Source: Deltaproteobacteria bacterium
GTDB taxonomy: Bacteria; Desulfobacterota; BSN033; UBA1163
NCBI GenBank assembly: GCA_016875155.1
Contig: VGSD01000074.1
Coordinates: 1 to 9,480, forward strand
DNA length: 9,480 bases
Direction: 5' to 3'
This document shows positions 1 to 5,908 of the stretch, piece by piece (position 1 is the stretch's first letter; each line of letters starts with the position of its first letter). A model generated the notes under the pieces. That model did no database searches, was not told where the DNA came from, and saw only the letters and a program-made list of their open reading frames with translations. A program made the translations under genes and the position numbers.

Positions 1-214
1 AAGAGGTTTCCTTGACCTCTACCAAGAGGTGGACATGAGTTTTCATCAAGGCATAGGCATAAAGAAAAAAAGAATATTTGGATTTGTATTCGGAAAGGTA
101 GGCGAGATAGGTCTTAAAATCGACTTCTTCCCGGAATATTTTTTGCCTTTGGTTTCCTCTGGCAATCACATGGTAAAAGGCGCCGGGATAATAAATCCTT
201 GGTCTTCGAGCCAT
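1..214 (-). CDS. REP-associated tyrosine transposase (RAYT, IS200-like Y1 family), N-terminal part, cut by window edge
   Basis: Read on the minus strand from the ATG at 214-212, the frame stays open to the window edge for 71 codons. The protein starts MARRPRIYYPGAFYHVIARG and contains KTHVHLLVEV, with the HUH metal-binding pair at His60 and His62. These are hallmarks of the Y1/IS200-like transposases associated with REP palindromes, which cut and join single-stranded DNA through a catalytic tyrosine. That tyrosine would lie beyond the edge. The start is chosen because homologues begin with the same MARRPR-type sequence and because a promoter sits directly upstream (221-249). No good Shine-Dalgarno is present. 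Family membership is seen in sequence; whether the protein is active cannot be judged. Confidence 0.88.
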   Translation of the reverse strand, partial: MARRPRIYYPGAFYHVIARGNQRQKIFREEVDFKTYLAYLSEYKSKYSFFLYAYALMKTHVHLLVEVKETS

Positions 215-220
215 ATGTCT

Positions 221-249
221 CTTATAGCAAAATCTGACTAATCCGTCAA
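221..249 (-). promoter_or_regulatory. Sigma70-like promoter of the RAYT gene, predicted leaderless transcript
   Basis: On the minus strand TTGACG (249-244) and TATAAG (226-221) are separated by exactly 17 bases. Only six bases (AGACAT) lie between the -10 box and the ATG at 214, so transcription would be expected to start at or within a base or two of the start codon. That would give a leaderless mRNA, consistent with the lack of a Shine-Dalgarno. The boxes are seen directly; the leaderless start is inference. Confidence 0.7.
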
Positions 250-510
250 TACTTTATTACAATTGCCTGACCCCATTTTCACTGACCCCATTTTCATTTT
301 CCCCAACTCTTCATACTCCCTCTTGCTACCTGGGCCGAAGACATAAAACTCTTCCCAATCGAAGTCTTCGATGCCAGTAAGCTGGCAAGGAAACTCAACG
401 TGCTTTTTGAGATATTTAAGGTATTTTTTTAAGGTTGCTCTGGTTACGCGATATTTTTTTGTTCCCAGGATGGCCATAATCCTTTTTTCTTGCTTATCAA
501 AATCAACCAC
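238..510 (-). CDS. Small unrecognised protein, C-terminus apparently replaced by RAYT-associated sequence
   Basis: A frame of about 90 codons has a strong AGGAGG at 521-516. Tandem GTG codons occur at 513 and 510. The one at 510 is better spaced (5 bases), so it is chosen; an ATG at 477 is the other option. The protein is basic at its N-terminus, then carries the conserved-looking core EFPCQLTGIEDFDWEEFYVF and FGPGSKREYEEL. I cannot assign a function; a metal-binding role is imaginable from the acidic, aromatic core but is not shown. The last ~20 residues (KMKMGSVKMGSG...) are translated from the 15-bp repeats and promoter region of the RAYT element, so the native C-terminus has probably been lost. 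It lies 57 bases after the toxin gene and may share its operon. Confidence 0.6.
   Translation of the reverse strand: MVDFDKQEKRIMAILGTKKYRVTRATLKKYLKYLKKHVEFPCQLTGIEDFDWEEFYVFGPGSKREYEELGKMKMGSVKMGSGNCNKVLTD
267..296. repeat. 15-bp tandem repeat upstream of RAYT
   Basis: CTGACCCCATTTTCA occurs twice head to tail (267-281 and 282-296). On the minus strand it reads TGAAAATGGGGTCAG, a type of sequence often found just ahead of RAYT genes. It probably belongs to the RAYT-associated element and marks roughly where that element joins the older gene at 300-510. Confidence 0.75.
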
Positions 511-567
511 CACCGCCTCCTAAACTCTTTTTCTGTAGCCAACCTTCGCAGTCGGCTCCAAATGTTT

Positions 568-1053
568 TTACCCCTCCCGGATTTCTTCAAGGAACTCGCG
601 GTAAAGATCATCCCTGATCCGCAGGCTTTCTCTCCGCAATGCATCAAGCAGCGGCTTGGCCTTTTCAATCAGCCCCTTATCTTTTGCCTCTTTAATAATT
701 TTAAGGCTGCCTATTGTTTCAATACCCCTGCTTTCGGCCTCTTGCCGCGCCCTTTTATCATCAATAATCAGCACCGCCTTTAGCTCATCCGCCAACATTA
801 TCGCCTCTATTTCGCCCAATCCCAAGTCATGAGGGAAAAGGCCTGATCTGCCCTTATTTCCAATCTTTTTGCTTTTCAACCATTTTGCCTGGCGAACCTT
901 ATCTGATCCAGGCCTGCCCTTTCCCTTCACCACGATTTCCTTATAAACCGCTTCGGGAATCCAAAGTTCCCCAATTGCTTTCTCCAGGAGCTCCAGATAT
1001 CCTGCCCTGGCAAATGAGATGATCGGGCCTGAGTTTGAAACGAAGACTCTCAT
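568..1053 (-). CDS. DUF3368-type PIN-like toxin of a type II toxin-antitoxin pair
   Basis: The 161-aa protein begins MRVFVSNSGPIISFARAGYL, the typical start of DUF3368 proteins (PIN-fold, putative ribonucleases). Further features are WIPEAVYKEI around residues 31-40, LGLGEIEAIMLADEL around 77-91 and AVLIIDDKRARQEAESRG at 93-110. These supply the acidic residues expected of a PIN active site: E39, E81 and D98/D99. At the first acidic position of classical PIN domains there is Asn7; I recall this substitution in other DUF3368 members, so it does not by itself mean inactivity. The gene overlaps the antitoxin stop by four bases (ATGA, 1053-1050), so translation is probably coupled. Known family pairing with UPF0175 supports the toxin call. 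RNA cleavage is inferred from the fold, not shown. Confidence 0.87.
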   Translation of the reverse strand: MRVFVSNSGPIISFARAGYLELLEKAIGELWIPEAVYKEIVVKGKGRPGSDKVRQAKWLKSKKIGNKGRSGLFPHDLGLGEIEAIMLADELKAVLIIDDKRARQEAESRGIETIGSLKIIKEAKDKGLIEKAKPLLDALRRESLRIRDDLYREFLEEIREG

Positions 1054-1313
1054 TTCTCAAACACCTCTTTCGAAAGTTCTTTCTTTAATCTTTCCCTGGT
1101 CATCTCAATTGCCGGGATATCATGCTTGGCCATGAGGTCGAAAAGATCATACCTGCTTACATCCAGAAGCTCGGCGGCCTTGCCCTGAGATATTTTGCCT
1201 TTGCGGAGAAGTTCCATTACCGCCGCTTCTTTGGCCTTCAGGAGAACATCCTCATCCTGGAGGTCTTCTTCCTGCAATCCTTCAGGGAACTCTAAAACAA
1301 GCCTTGTTGACAT
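1050..1313 (-). CDS. UPF0175-family antitoxin
   Basis: The 87-aa protein contains MSTRLVLEFPEGL at its start, a helical stretch (LLKAKEAAVMELLRKGKIS), and then a helix-turn-helix-like segment at about residues 40-61 (SQGKAAELLDVSRYDLFDLM). This is the usual layout of UPF0175 proteins, small DNA-binding partners of DUF3368 toxins. The ATG at 1313 is preferred: a purine-rich GAGGGGG ends nine bases upstream. An in-frame GTG at 1322 would add three residues. It is the first gene of the operon and overlaps the toxin by four bases. By analogy with type II systems it should bind the toxin and repress its own promoter. Confidence 0.85.
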   Translation of the reverse strand: MSTRLVLEFPEGLQEEDLQDEDVLLKAKEAAVMELLRKGKISQGKAAELLDVSRYDLFDLMAKHDIPAIEMTRERLKKELSKEVFEK

Positions 1314-1378
1314 AGTTTTCACCCCCTCTTTCCTAATTTACTTGCGGCCATGGATTGAATTATTTCTCCTTTGTCTTC

Positions 1379-1407
1379 ATTCTAAGGGATCGAGTATCAC
1401 CTGTCAA
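1379..1407 (-). promoter_or_regulatory. Sigma70-like promoter of the toxin-antitoxin operon
   Basis: On the minus strand a perfect TTGACA (1407-1402) and TAGAAT (1384-1379) are 17 bases apart. Transcription would start near 1372, leaving a leader of about 58 bases before the antitoxin ATG. A palindrome TCAATTGA (1404-1411) overlaps the -35 box and could be an operator half; that is speculation. Confidence 0.75.
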
Positions 1408-1526
1408 TTGATTGCCCCTTCAATTTAGAGTTAAAATCTCCCGTCTTTTGATTTCTTTGCGGGACCTATGCTGAAGGTAGCCCAAAAGAACCTTCACAAT
1501 TTCAAAAAGAAGGGAGGGTGATCCGT

Positions 1527-1541
1527 GGAGGCACCGCCTCC
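1527..1541. repeat. Short GC hairpin, possible weak terminator
   Basis: GGAGGC-ACC-GCCTCC forms a 6-bp stem with a 3-base loop. It is followed on the plus strand by TAAATTTTTTT, resembling a weak Rho-independent terminator, although no plus-strand gene lies before it. The 14 bases CACCGCCTCCTAAA at 1532-1547 also occur at 511-524, where the minus strand provides the Shine-Dalgarno of the gene at 238-510. Confidence 0.4.
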
Positions 1542-1575
1542 TAAATTTTTTTATACTTCAAGAAATGGAGGAATT

Positions 1576-1596
1576 CCCCTCTTTGGAAAAGAGGGG
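1576..1596. repeat. REP-like palindrome in intergenic DNA
   Basis: CCCCTCTTT and AAAGAGGGG form a perfect 9-bp stem around a GGA loop. It is preceded by a GGAG tetranucleotide (1567-1570) and followed by a G-rich tail (GTGAGGGGAGATTTT). This is the style of dispersed intergenic palindromes seen in many proteobacterial genomes. RAYTs act on such palindromes in other species; a link to the RAYT at 1-214 is only inference. Confidence 0.5.
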
Positions 1597-1644
1597 TGAG
1601 GGGAGATTTTAGGAATATATGTCTGGTCAATTATGGATTCATTA

Positions 1645-1651
1645 GCAAGTA
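1645..1651. repeat. Target-site duplication, left copy (GCAAGTA)
   Basis: GCAAGTA directly abuts the TG terminus of the insertion element at 1652 and is repeated exactly after its CA terminus at 6018-6024. Seven bases is within the 4-8 bp usual for IS21-family elements. Confidence 0.9.
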
Positions 1652-1748
1652 TGTCACCGCCGCTTAAAAGTGGACCCGCCCAGTGGTGAAAAGCGGACCC
1701 GCCTGATCGTTATCCTGCTGGCTTTGCCTACCGATTTTTGGATCCGCC
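1652..1748. repeat. Left terminal region with subterminal transposase-site repeats
   Basis: After the TG terminus come GTGGACCCGCC (1670-1680), GCGGACCCGCC (1693-1703) and TTGGATCCGCC (1738-1748). The spacings are 23 and 45 bases, close to two and four helical turns. Such multiple sites bound by IstA are known for IS21. The stretch from 1749 to 1838 holds no gene I can support; a TAGAAT at 1796-1801 could be a -10 box for the first gene, but it has no convincing -35. Confidence 0.75.
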
Positions 1749-1838
1749 CGATTGCCTTCCTATTTGCCTGAGTGGCTTAGCCGTTGAAGATCGGTTAGAA
1801 TCGTTTGCTCTCAGTGCTTGGAGAATGGAGAGGAAGCG

Positions 1839-2201
1839 ATGAGAAGACGTCCCTGCCGTATTTGCCGGCGTTGGTTCAGCCCGCACCCCCGATTGGGAGA
1901 TCGTCAGATGACCTGTGGGTATCCCCGTTGCAAGAGGGAGTGGCACCGGAAGAGGTGTGCGCAGTGGAACCGGAAGAACGCGGACTATTTCAGAACTAAC
2001 TATCTGCAGAAGAAGCTTGAGGCCCTTCCCGGAAGAGGAACTCGGGGGGTTCTTACCCGATTTCACTCAGGACTACCCCGGGAGAAAGTTCAAGAGGTGA
2101 TCGGCATCGAACACCTTGTAATCATGGAGTATTTAGTCCAACTAGTCTGGAAGCGTTTTCAAGAGTTGATCAGGGTCAAAGTAGCTGTAAGTACAGGGTA
2201 A
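1839..2201 (+). CDS. Small zinc-ribbon-like accessory protein of the IS21-like element
   Basis: The 120-aa protein is rich in Arg and Lys and has Cys6-X2-Cys9 and Cys26-X4-Cys31 (CRIC ... TCGYPRC). This four-cysteine pattern probably binds zinc. It is followed by a basic stretch KREWHRKRCAQWNRKNADYF and a less conserved tail. The ATG at 1839 is chosen because GGAGAGG (1827-1833) ends five bases ahead; a TTG at 1818 in the same frame lacks such support. It is the first gene of the element and is followed after 145 bases by the ParB-like gene. Function is unknown. From its position and composition I infer a nucleic-acid-binding accessory of transposition or regulation. I recall similar Cys4 proteins beside ParB-like/IstA genes in other bacteria but could not check this. 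Confidence 0.7.
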   Translation: MRRRPCRICRRWFSPHPRLGDRQMTCGYPRCKREWHRKRCAQWNRKNADYFRTNYLQKKLEALPGRGTRGVLTRFHSGLPREKVQEVIGIEHLVIMEYLVQLVWKRFQELIRVKVAVSTG

Positions 2202-2221
2202 ATGGGCCAACTACTCCCGGA

Positions 2222-2365
2222 AGGGTGTTCAAGATCCAATGGACATGGATGTGGGAACCAGGTTATGAGGGATCATGATCTCGGAGGAAAAAGAGGGTGT
2301 TCAAGATCCAATGGACATGGATGTGGGAACCAGGTTATGAGGGATCATGATCTCGGAGGAAAAAG
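2222..2365. repeat. Perfect 72-bp tandem duplication ahead of the ParB-like gene
   Basis: Bases 2222-2293 are repeated exactly at 2294-2365, and identity continues two more bases. The unit includes the start codon region of the ParB-like gene (ATGATCTCGGAGGAAAAAG), so that region occurs twice, at 2275 and 2347. From 2275 the frame reads only 21 codons and stops at TGA 2338-2340, six bases before the second start. Exact identity points to a recent duplication. Confidence 0.95.
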
Positions 2366-3252
2366 AGAGTTTTCTGGAGATCCCCCTTTCAGCGATCGGG
2401 GAGAGCTACGGGAGGTTACGCTTGATTCATCCGCAGGCCGATGCCCGGATGGTTGACTCCCTTCGGCAATTTGGCCAGGTGTTCCCGGTGGTGGTCACGG
2501 AGCGATATGAACTGATCGATGGTTTCAAACGGGTTCGAGCTCTGAGGCGGTTAGGTGTTGAACATGTGAAGGCCAGGGTGTTGAAACTTGGCGTTCATGC
2601 CCTGAAGGCGGCCATGATGGATCTGAACTGGAGCCGGGGGTCCATCTCCGACTTGGAAGAGGGCATGGTGGTGCACTCTCTGTGCCGAGAGGACGGTCTC
2701 AGCCAGGTGGAAGTAGCCGTTTTGCTGGGTCGTCATAAGAGTTGGGTGTGCCGGCGTCTTTCCCTGATTGAGCGCTTGGGCGATGAAGCGCTGGAGCATA
2801 TCCGGCTGGGTCTCATCCCTACGAGCATTGGTCGGGAGTTGGCTCGGTTGCCACGTGGCAACCAACAAGCGGCGCTTGGAACGATCTTGAAGTACCGCTT
2901 ATGCTCCCGAGAAAGTGCCCACCTGATCTCCCTGTTGCTGCAGCGGCCCCAGTGGGATTGGCAGAACATTTTGAACTTCCCGGAACAGATCCTCTCGGAA
3001 AGGACTGCGCTGCCTGTGCATGCGGGTGAGGGATTCCCCACAACCGCCACTCTTCTAATGAAAAAGCTTAGGGACGTGAAACAACGCTTTTCCTCCCTAG
3101 CCGATCAATACGGTGAAGAAGTGCTCCTAGAGTTTACCCCGGAAGACTGGCGCCCTATTCTCTATACGCTGGAAGGGATCGAGAGCGTCTGCAAGGAGTT
3201 CAAGGGCCTGATAGACGGCCTGAGAAAAAAAGATGCCTTTATCGGGATTTGA
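2347..3252 (+). CDS. ParB-like DNA-binding protein carried by the IS21-like element
   Basis: The 301-aa protein has a ParB N-terminal domain at about residues 11-90: EIPLSAIGESYGRLRLIHPQ, then LRQFGQVFPVVV, then YELIDGFKRVRALRRLG. The signature loop that is GERR in chromosomal ParB is GFKR here (59-62), so canonical CTP use cannot be assumed. A helix-turn-helix follows at about 118-142 (LSQVEVAVLLGRHKSWVCRR), typical of the ParB/KorB centre. The C-terminal ~130 residues are not recognisable. The start at 2347 has only GAGGG three bases upstream, and the duplicated leader complicates the choice, but the ParB domain begins soon after. The stop shares a base with the istA start (TGATG, 3250-3254), so the two are probably translationally coupled. 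No partner ParA is present, so partitioning is unlikely; a role in element-end binding, target choice or regulation is inference. Confidence 0.82.
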   Translation: MISEEKESFLEIPLSAIGESYGRLRLIHPQADARMVDSLRQFGQVFPVVVTERYELIDGFKRVRALRRLGVEHVKARVLKLGVHALKAAMMDLNWSRGSISDLEEGMVVHSLCREDGLSQVEVAVLLGRHKSWVCRRLSLIERLGDEALEHIRLGLIPTSIGRELARLPRGNQQAALGTILKYRLCSRESAHLISLLLQRPQWDWQNILNFPEQILSERTALPVHAGEGFPTTATLLMKKLRDVKQRFSSLADQYGEEVLLEFTPEDWRPILYTLEGIESVCKEFKGLIDGLRKKDAFIGI

Positions 3253-4187
3253 TGATGACTCTGTATGTCAAGAACCGCGAAGAACTTGAGCATCTGATCA
3301 TCACCCTGCGCGCCGAGGGCTGGTCCATCAGAGGTCTTGGCAGGCACTTTCAAATGGGGCGAAACACCCTGCGGCGTATTCTGAGGAAAAAAGACTCCCA
3401 TCGAAACGAGGGCCATGACCTCCTGGTGCAAAAAGGAAGGCCAGCGCCCCGGCAGAGCAAGTTGGACTCTTTTCTTCCCGCGATCCAGGAGTTGTTGGCA
3501 GAGTTCCCTGCCCTTACCGGCCAGCGCCTCTACGAAGAGCTTAAAATCAAGGGCTATGATGGCGGGATCAGCATCCTCAGGGATCGTTTAAGGAAGCTGC
3601 GGCCCAAACCCAAACGCGATCCGGTCATTCGATTTGAAACCGGTCCCGGGCTTCAGGGACAAATGGATTGGAGCCCCTATACCCTCCCCTTTGCCCGAAC
3701 CGGCAAGGCCGAGGTTCTTTGTTTTTCCTATATCCTGGGCTTTTCCAGGAGGCAATATATCGACTTTACCACCGACCGCAAGTTCTTTACCCTGATCCGG
3801 CGACATCAAGACGCCTTCCGCCATTTTGAGGGGGTGCCCAAGCAGTGTCTTTACGACGGGGAGAAAACGGTCCTTTTGCGCTGGGAAGCCAGCCGACCGG
3901 TCTATAACCCTGCCTTCATCGCTTTCATTACCCATTATCGCTGCAAGCCCATAGCCGTCCGCCGGCCTGAAACCAAAGGGAAAATAGAGGCCCCATTTCT
4001 GTATATAGAAAAAAATTTGCTCAATGGGCGTCACTTTCAAGATCTCGATGATTTAAGGGCCACGGCCAAGTGGTGGCTCCGGGAAAAATCCGACAAGCAT
4101 CTCCATGAAACGACCCACCGCGCGCCCCTGGAACTCTTTATGGAACAGGAAAGAAGCGCCCTTCAGCCTCTGCCCCTTCACGATTAG
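3252..4187 (+). CDS. istA: IstA-like DDE transposase, N-terminal and catalytic part, ends at premature amber codon
   Basis: This is the transposase of the IS21 family, which cuts the element ends and joins them to target DNA with its IstB partner. The N-terminus has a helix-turn-helix (about residues 23-45, EGWSIRGLGRHFQMGRNTLR). The retroviral-integrase-type core carries the DDE residues D139 (GQMDWSPY), D202 (CLYDGEKTVL) and E246 (ETKGKIEAPF). The frame stops at TAG 4185-4187 but continues in the same frame with clear IstA C-terminal sequence (4188-4880). The break falls at LPLHD-stop-DSSEV, where I recall homologues having a tyrosine (PYD/HYD), so one base change from TAC or TAT explains it. 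The start overlaps the ParB-like stop by one base; an adjacent ATG at 3255 is equally possible. Confidence 0.88.
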   Translation: MMTLYVKNREELEHLIITLRAEGWSIRGLGRHFQMGRNTLRRILRKKDSHRNEGHDLLVQKGRPAPRQSKLDSFLPAIQELLAEFPALTGQRLYEELKIKGYDGGISILRDRLRKLRPKPKRDPVIRFETGPGLQGQMDWSPYTLPFARTGKAEVLCFSYILGFSRRQYIDFTTDRKFFTLIRRHQDAFRHFEGVPKQCLYDGEKTVLLRWEASRPVYNPAFIAFITHYRCKPIAVRRPETKGKIEAPFLYIEKNLLNGRHFQDLDDLRATAKWWLREKSDKHLHETTHRAPLELFMEQERSALQPLPLHD

Positions 4188-4880
4188 GACTCCTCCGAAG
4201 TGGCCTTGAGGGTTTGCAGCATTGATGGGTTCCTGGACTTTGAGACCAATCGCTACTCCGTCCCCTATGAGGATAGGGCCGATATCCTCACTCTGAAAGC
4301 TACCGAGTATGAAGTGTTCATCTATAGCCCTGAGATCGTATTGGTGGCCCAGCATGAGCGCTTACCCTATGGAGCAGGCAAAACAGTGGAAAAGCCGGAG
4401 CAGCGGGGTTCAAAAAAGATCCGCTACGGTCTTGAACCTGTCAGAGAGGCTTTCCTCGCCCTCGGGGACGCAACCCCTGTCTTCCTTGCCGGGCTCCAAG
4501 AGACCTACCCGCGAAACTGCGGCTTCCATGCCCGCTTCATCCTTCACCTCAAAGAAACCTACCACGCCGATGACATCAACATGGCCCTTCACCATGCCCT
4601 TCGTTACCAGGCCTTTGATGCCAAGGCCATCGAACGCATCCTCCTGGCAAAAGCCAAGCCCAGGACCCTGGAATCCGTCCGAAACGAACAGGCAAGAAAA
4701 GAGCTAGAGAAGACATTGCCCCGCATCGAGCAACGTCCCCTCGATGAGTATTGCGGATTACTTTCTAATGAGGAGAAAGAGGATGGCAAGAGCCCAGAAC
4801 ACACAGGACCAGACTCTGGCCCAGATCAGAGCGTATCTCAGAACATTGAAACTTCCCAAGATGGAGAAAGCCCTCGATGA
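4188..4880 (+). pseudogene. istA: IstA C-terminal part, separated from the catalytic part by an in-frame amber codon
   Basis: In frame with the upstream transposase, this region reads DSSEVALRVCSIDGFLDF, then ETNRYSVPYEDRADIL, the small beta-barrel found after the catalytic core of IstA and Mu-type transposases. A helical region and a hydrophilic tail follow. A GTG at 4200 could formally start an ORF, but no Shine-Dalgarno precedes it. The part would therefore be made only by readthrough of TAG or if the stop is a sequencing error. Together with 3252-4187 it makes a protein of about 540 codons, close to full-length IstA. It overlaps the istB start by 98 bases. Confidence 0.8.
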
Positions 4881-5592
4881 GCAGCTCTCCTACGGCGCCA
4901 GAGAAAACTTGCCCGTATCCAAAGTGCTGGAGCGCCTTTTGACCATCGAAGCGGACTCTCTGATAGAAAGGCGCATCGAACGCAGAATAAAAGACTCCAG
5001 GCTCCCGGAGCGAAAGCTCCTCTCCGATTTTGACTTCACCTTCCAAAAGGGCATCGATCAAAGCCAGATCATGGAGCTGGCCACCCTGTCTTTTGTAGAG
5101 CGAAAACAGGGCCTCATCCTAGCCGGAAGCTCAGGGACCGGCAAAAGCCATATGGCCAAGGCCCTGCTCCTCATCGGATGCCGCAAGCTCTATCGCTGCA
5201 GGTATATCACCGCCGCCGATATGCTCAAGGATCTCATGGCTTCTTTGGCGGACGGCACCTTGGAACAAAAACTCAAACTCTATACCAAACCCGATATCCT
5301 TCTGATTGATGAGGTTGGCTTTGATCGCCTGGAACAGGAATCTGCCAGAAACGCCTCCCTCTTCTTCAAGGTCATTGACCAGCGTTATTGCAAAGCTTCC
5401 ACACTTTTGACTACGAATATCGATTTTAAGGCCCTGGGCGACTACCTCGGGGATCCAGTCATTACAACCGCTATCGTGGACCGCATGGTCCATCACTCCA
5501 TCATCATCCACATCCAGGGTCCCAGCTGGAGGATGAAAGAATCAAAAAAACTGAACAGCTCATCCAAGAGGAAATCTTCGGAAATCTCTTAA
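4783..5592 (+). CDS. istB: IstB-like AAA+ ATPase, transposition helper
   Basis: The 269-aa protein has the IstB/DnaC-type AAA+ fold. Walker A is GSSGTGKSH at about residues 115-123, Walker B is LLIDEVGF at about 173-180, a sensor-1-like TTN is at 210-212, and the conserved DRMVHHS is near 233-239. In IS21 this protein forms ATP-dependent oligomers on target DNA and activates IstA. The ATG at 4783 is chosen because AGGAG (4771-4775) ends seven bases upstream and because MARAQ...QIRAYLRTLKLPKM resembles usual IstB starts; an earlier ATG at 4744 lacks this support. It begins inside the last 98 bases of the istA frame. Length and motifs are intact, so it appears functional. Confidence 0.92.
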   Translation: MARAQNTQDQTLAQIRAYLRTLKLPKMEKALDEQLSYGARENLPVSKVLERLLTIEADSLIERRIERRIKDSRLPERKLLSDFDFTFQKGIDQSQIMELATLSFVERKQGLILAGSSGTGKSHMAKALLLIGCRKLYRCRYITAADMLKDLMASLADGTLEQKLKLYTKPDILLIDEVGFDRLEQESARNASLFFKVIDQRYCKASTLLTTNIDFKALGDYLGDPVITTAIVDRMVHHSIIIHIQGPSWRMKESKKLNSSSKRKSSEIS

Positions 5593-5625
5593 TATCTACC
5601 AAAACACATGAAGGAGGCCAATGAA

Positions 5626-5796
5626 ATGGTGCGAAATACAAAGATACGATGGATGTTCAAAATATGGCTTGTCCTTTATCAACTTGAAAACTTCCTCTGG
5701 GAGCGTTACTCAGGTTCTTTTATGAAACTCAATGGTGGAAAAGATTTCCATGAGTACCATCACGACCAGCCAAACACGCACGATATCCCTTTCTAA
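5626..5796 (+). CDS. Small 56-aa ORF following istB inside the element
   Basis: GGAGG at 5613-5617 ends eight bases before the ATG at 5626, only 33 bases after the istB stop. The protein has an aromatic, hydrophobic segment (IRWMFKIWLVLYQLENFLWE) followed by a polar, His-rich tail. The hydrophobic stretch is interrupted by charged residues, so an amphipathic helix is more likely than a membrane span. I do not recognise the family. Position and ribosome site support a real gene; its role in the element is unknown. An alternative ATG at 5621 in another frame gives only 34 codons. Confidence 0.5.
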   Translation: MVRNTKIRWMFKIWLVLYQLENFLWERYSGSFMKLNGGKDFHEYHHDQPNTHDIPF

Positions 5797-5908
5797 CAAG
5801 AAGCTGATGCCAAACCCTATCGCAATCAATCCCCTGCAAAAGAAAACTCAGGTCCTCTGCCGGATCGGCTCCTTCCTGTTCTACTGCATCCCTCCTCCTA
5901 AATGGCCC

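Noticed and set aside
2202..2456. 84-codon ORF across the 72-bp duplication
   Set aside because: It is the tandem repeat read out of frame, gives a repetitive Gly/Arg/Cys peptide and runs into the ParB-like gene in the wrong frame.
2347..3252. ParB-like gene as part of a plasmid or chromosome partition locus
   Set aside because: There is no ParA partner or parS-like site, and the gene lies inside the borders of the insertion element.
4185..4187. Amber codon as pyrrolysine
   Set aside because: Transposases are not known pyrrolysine proteins and no pyl genes are visible. A point mutation or sequencing error is simpler.
5621..5725. Alternative 34-codon ORF after istB
   Set aside because: The ATG is only three bases from GGAGG. 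The overlapping frame from 5626 is longer and better spaced.
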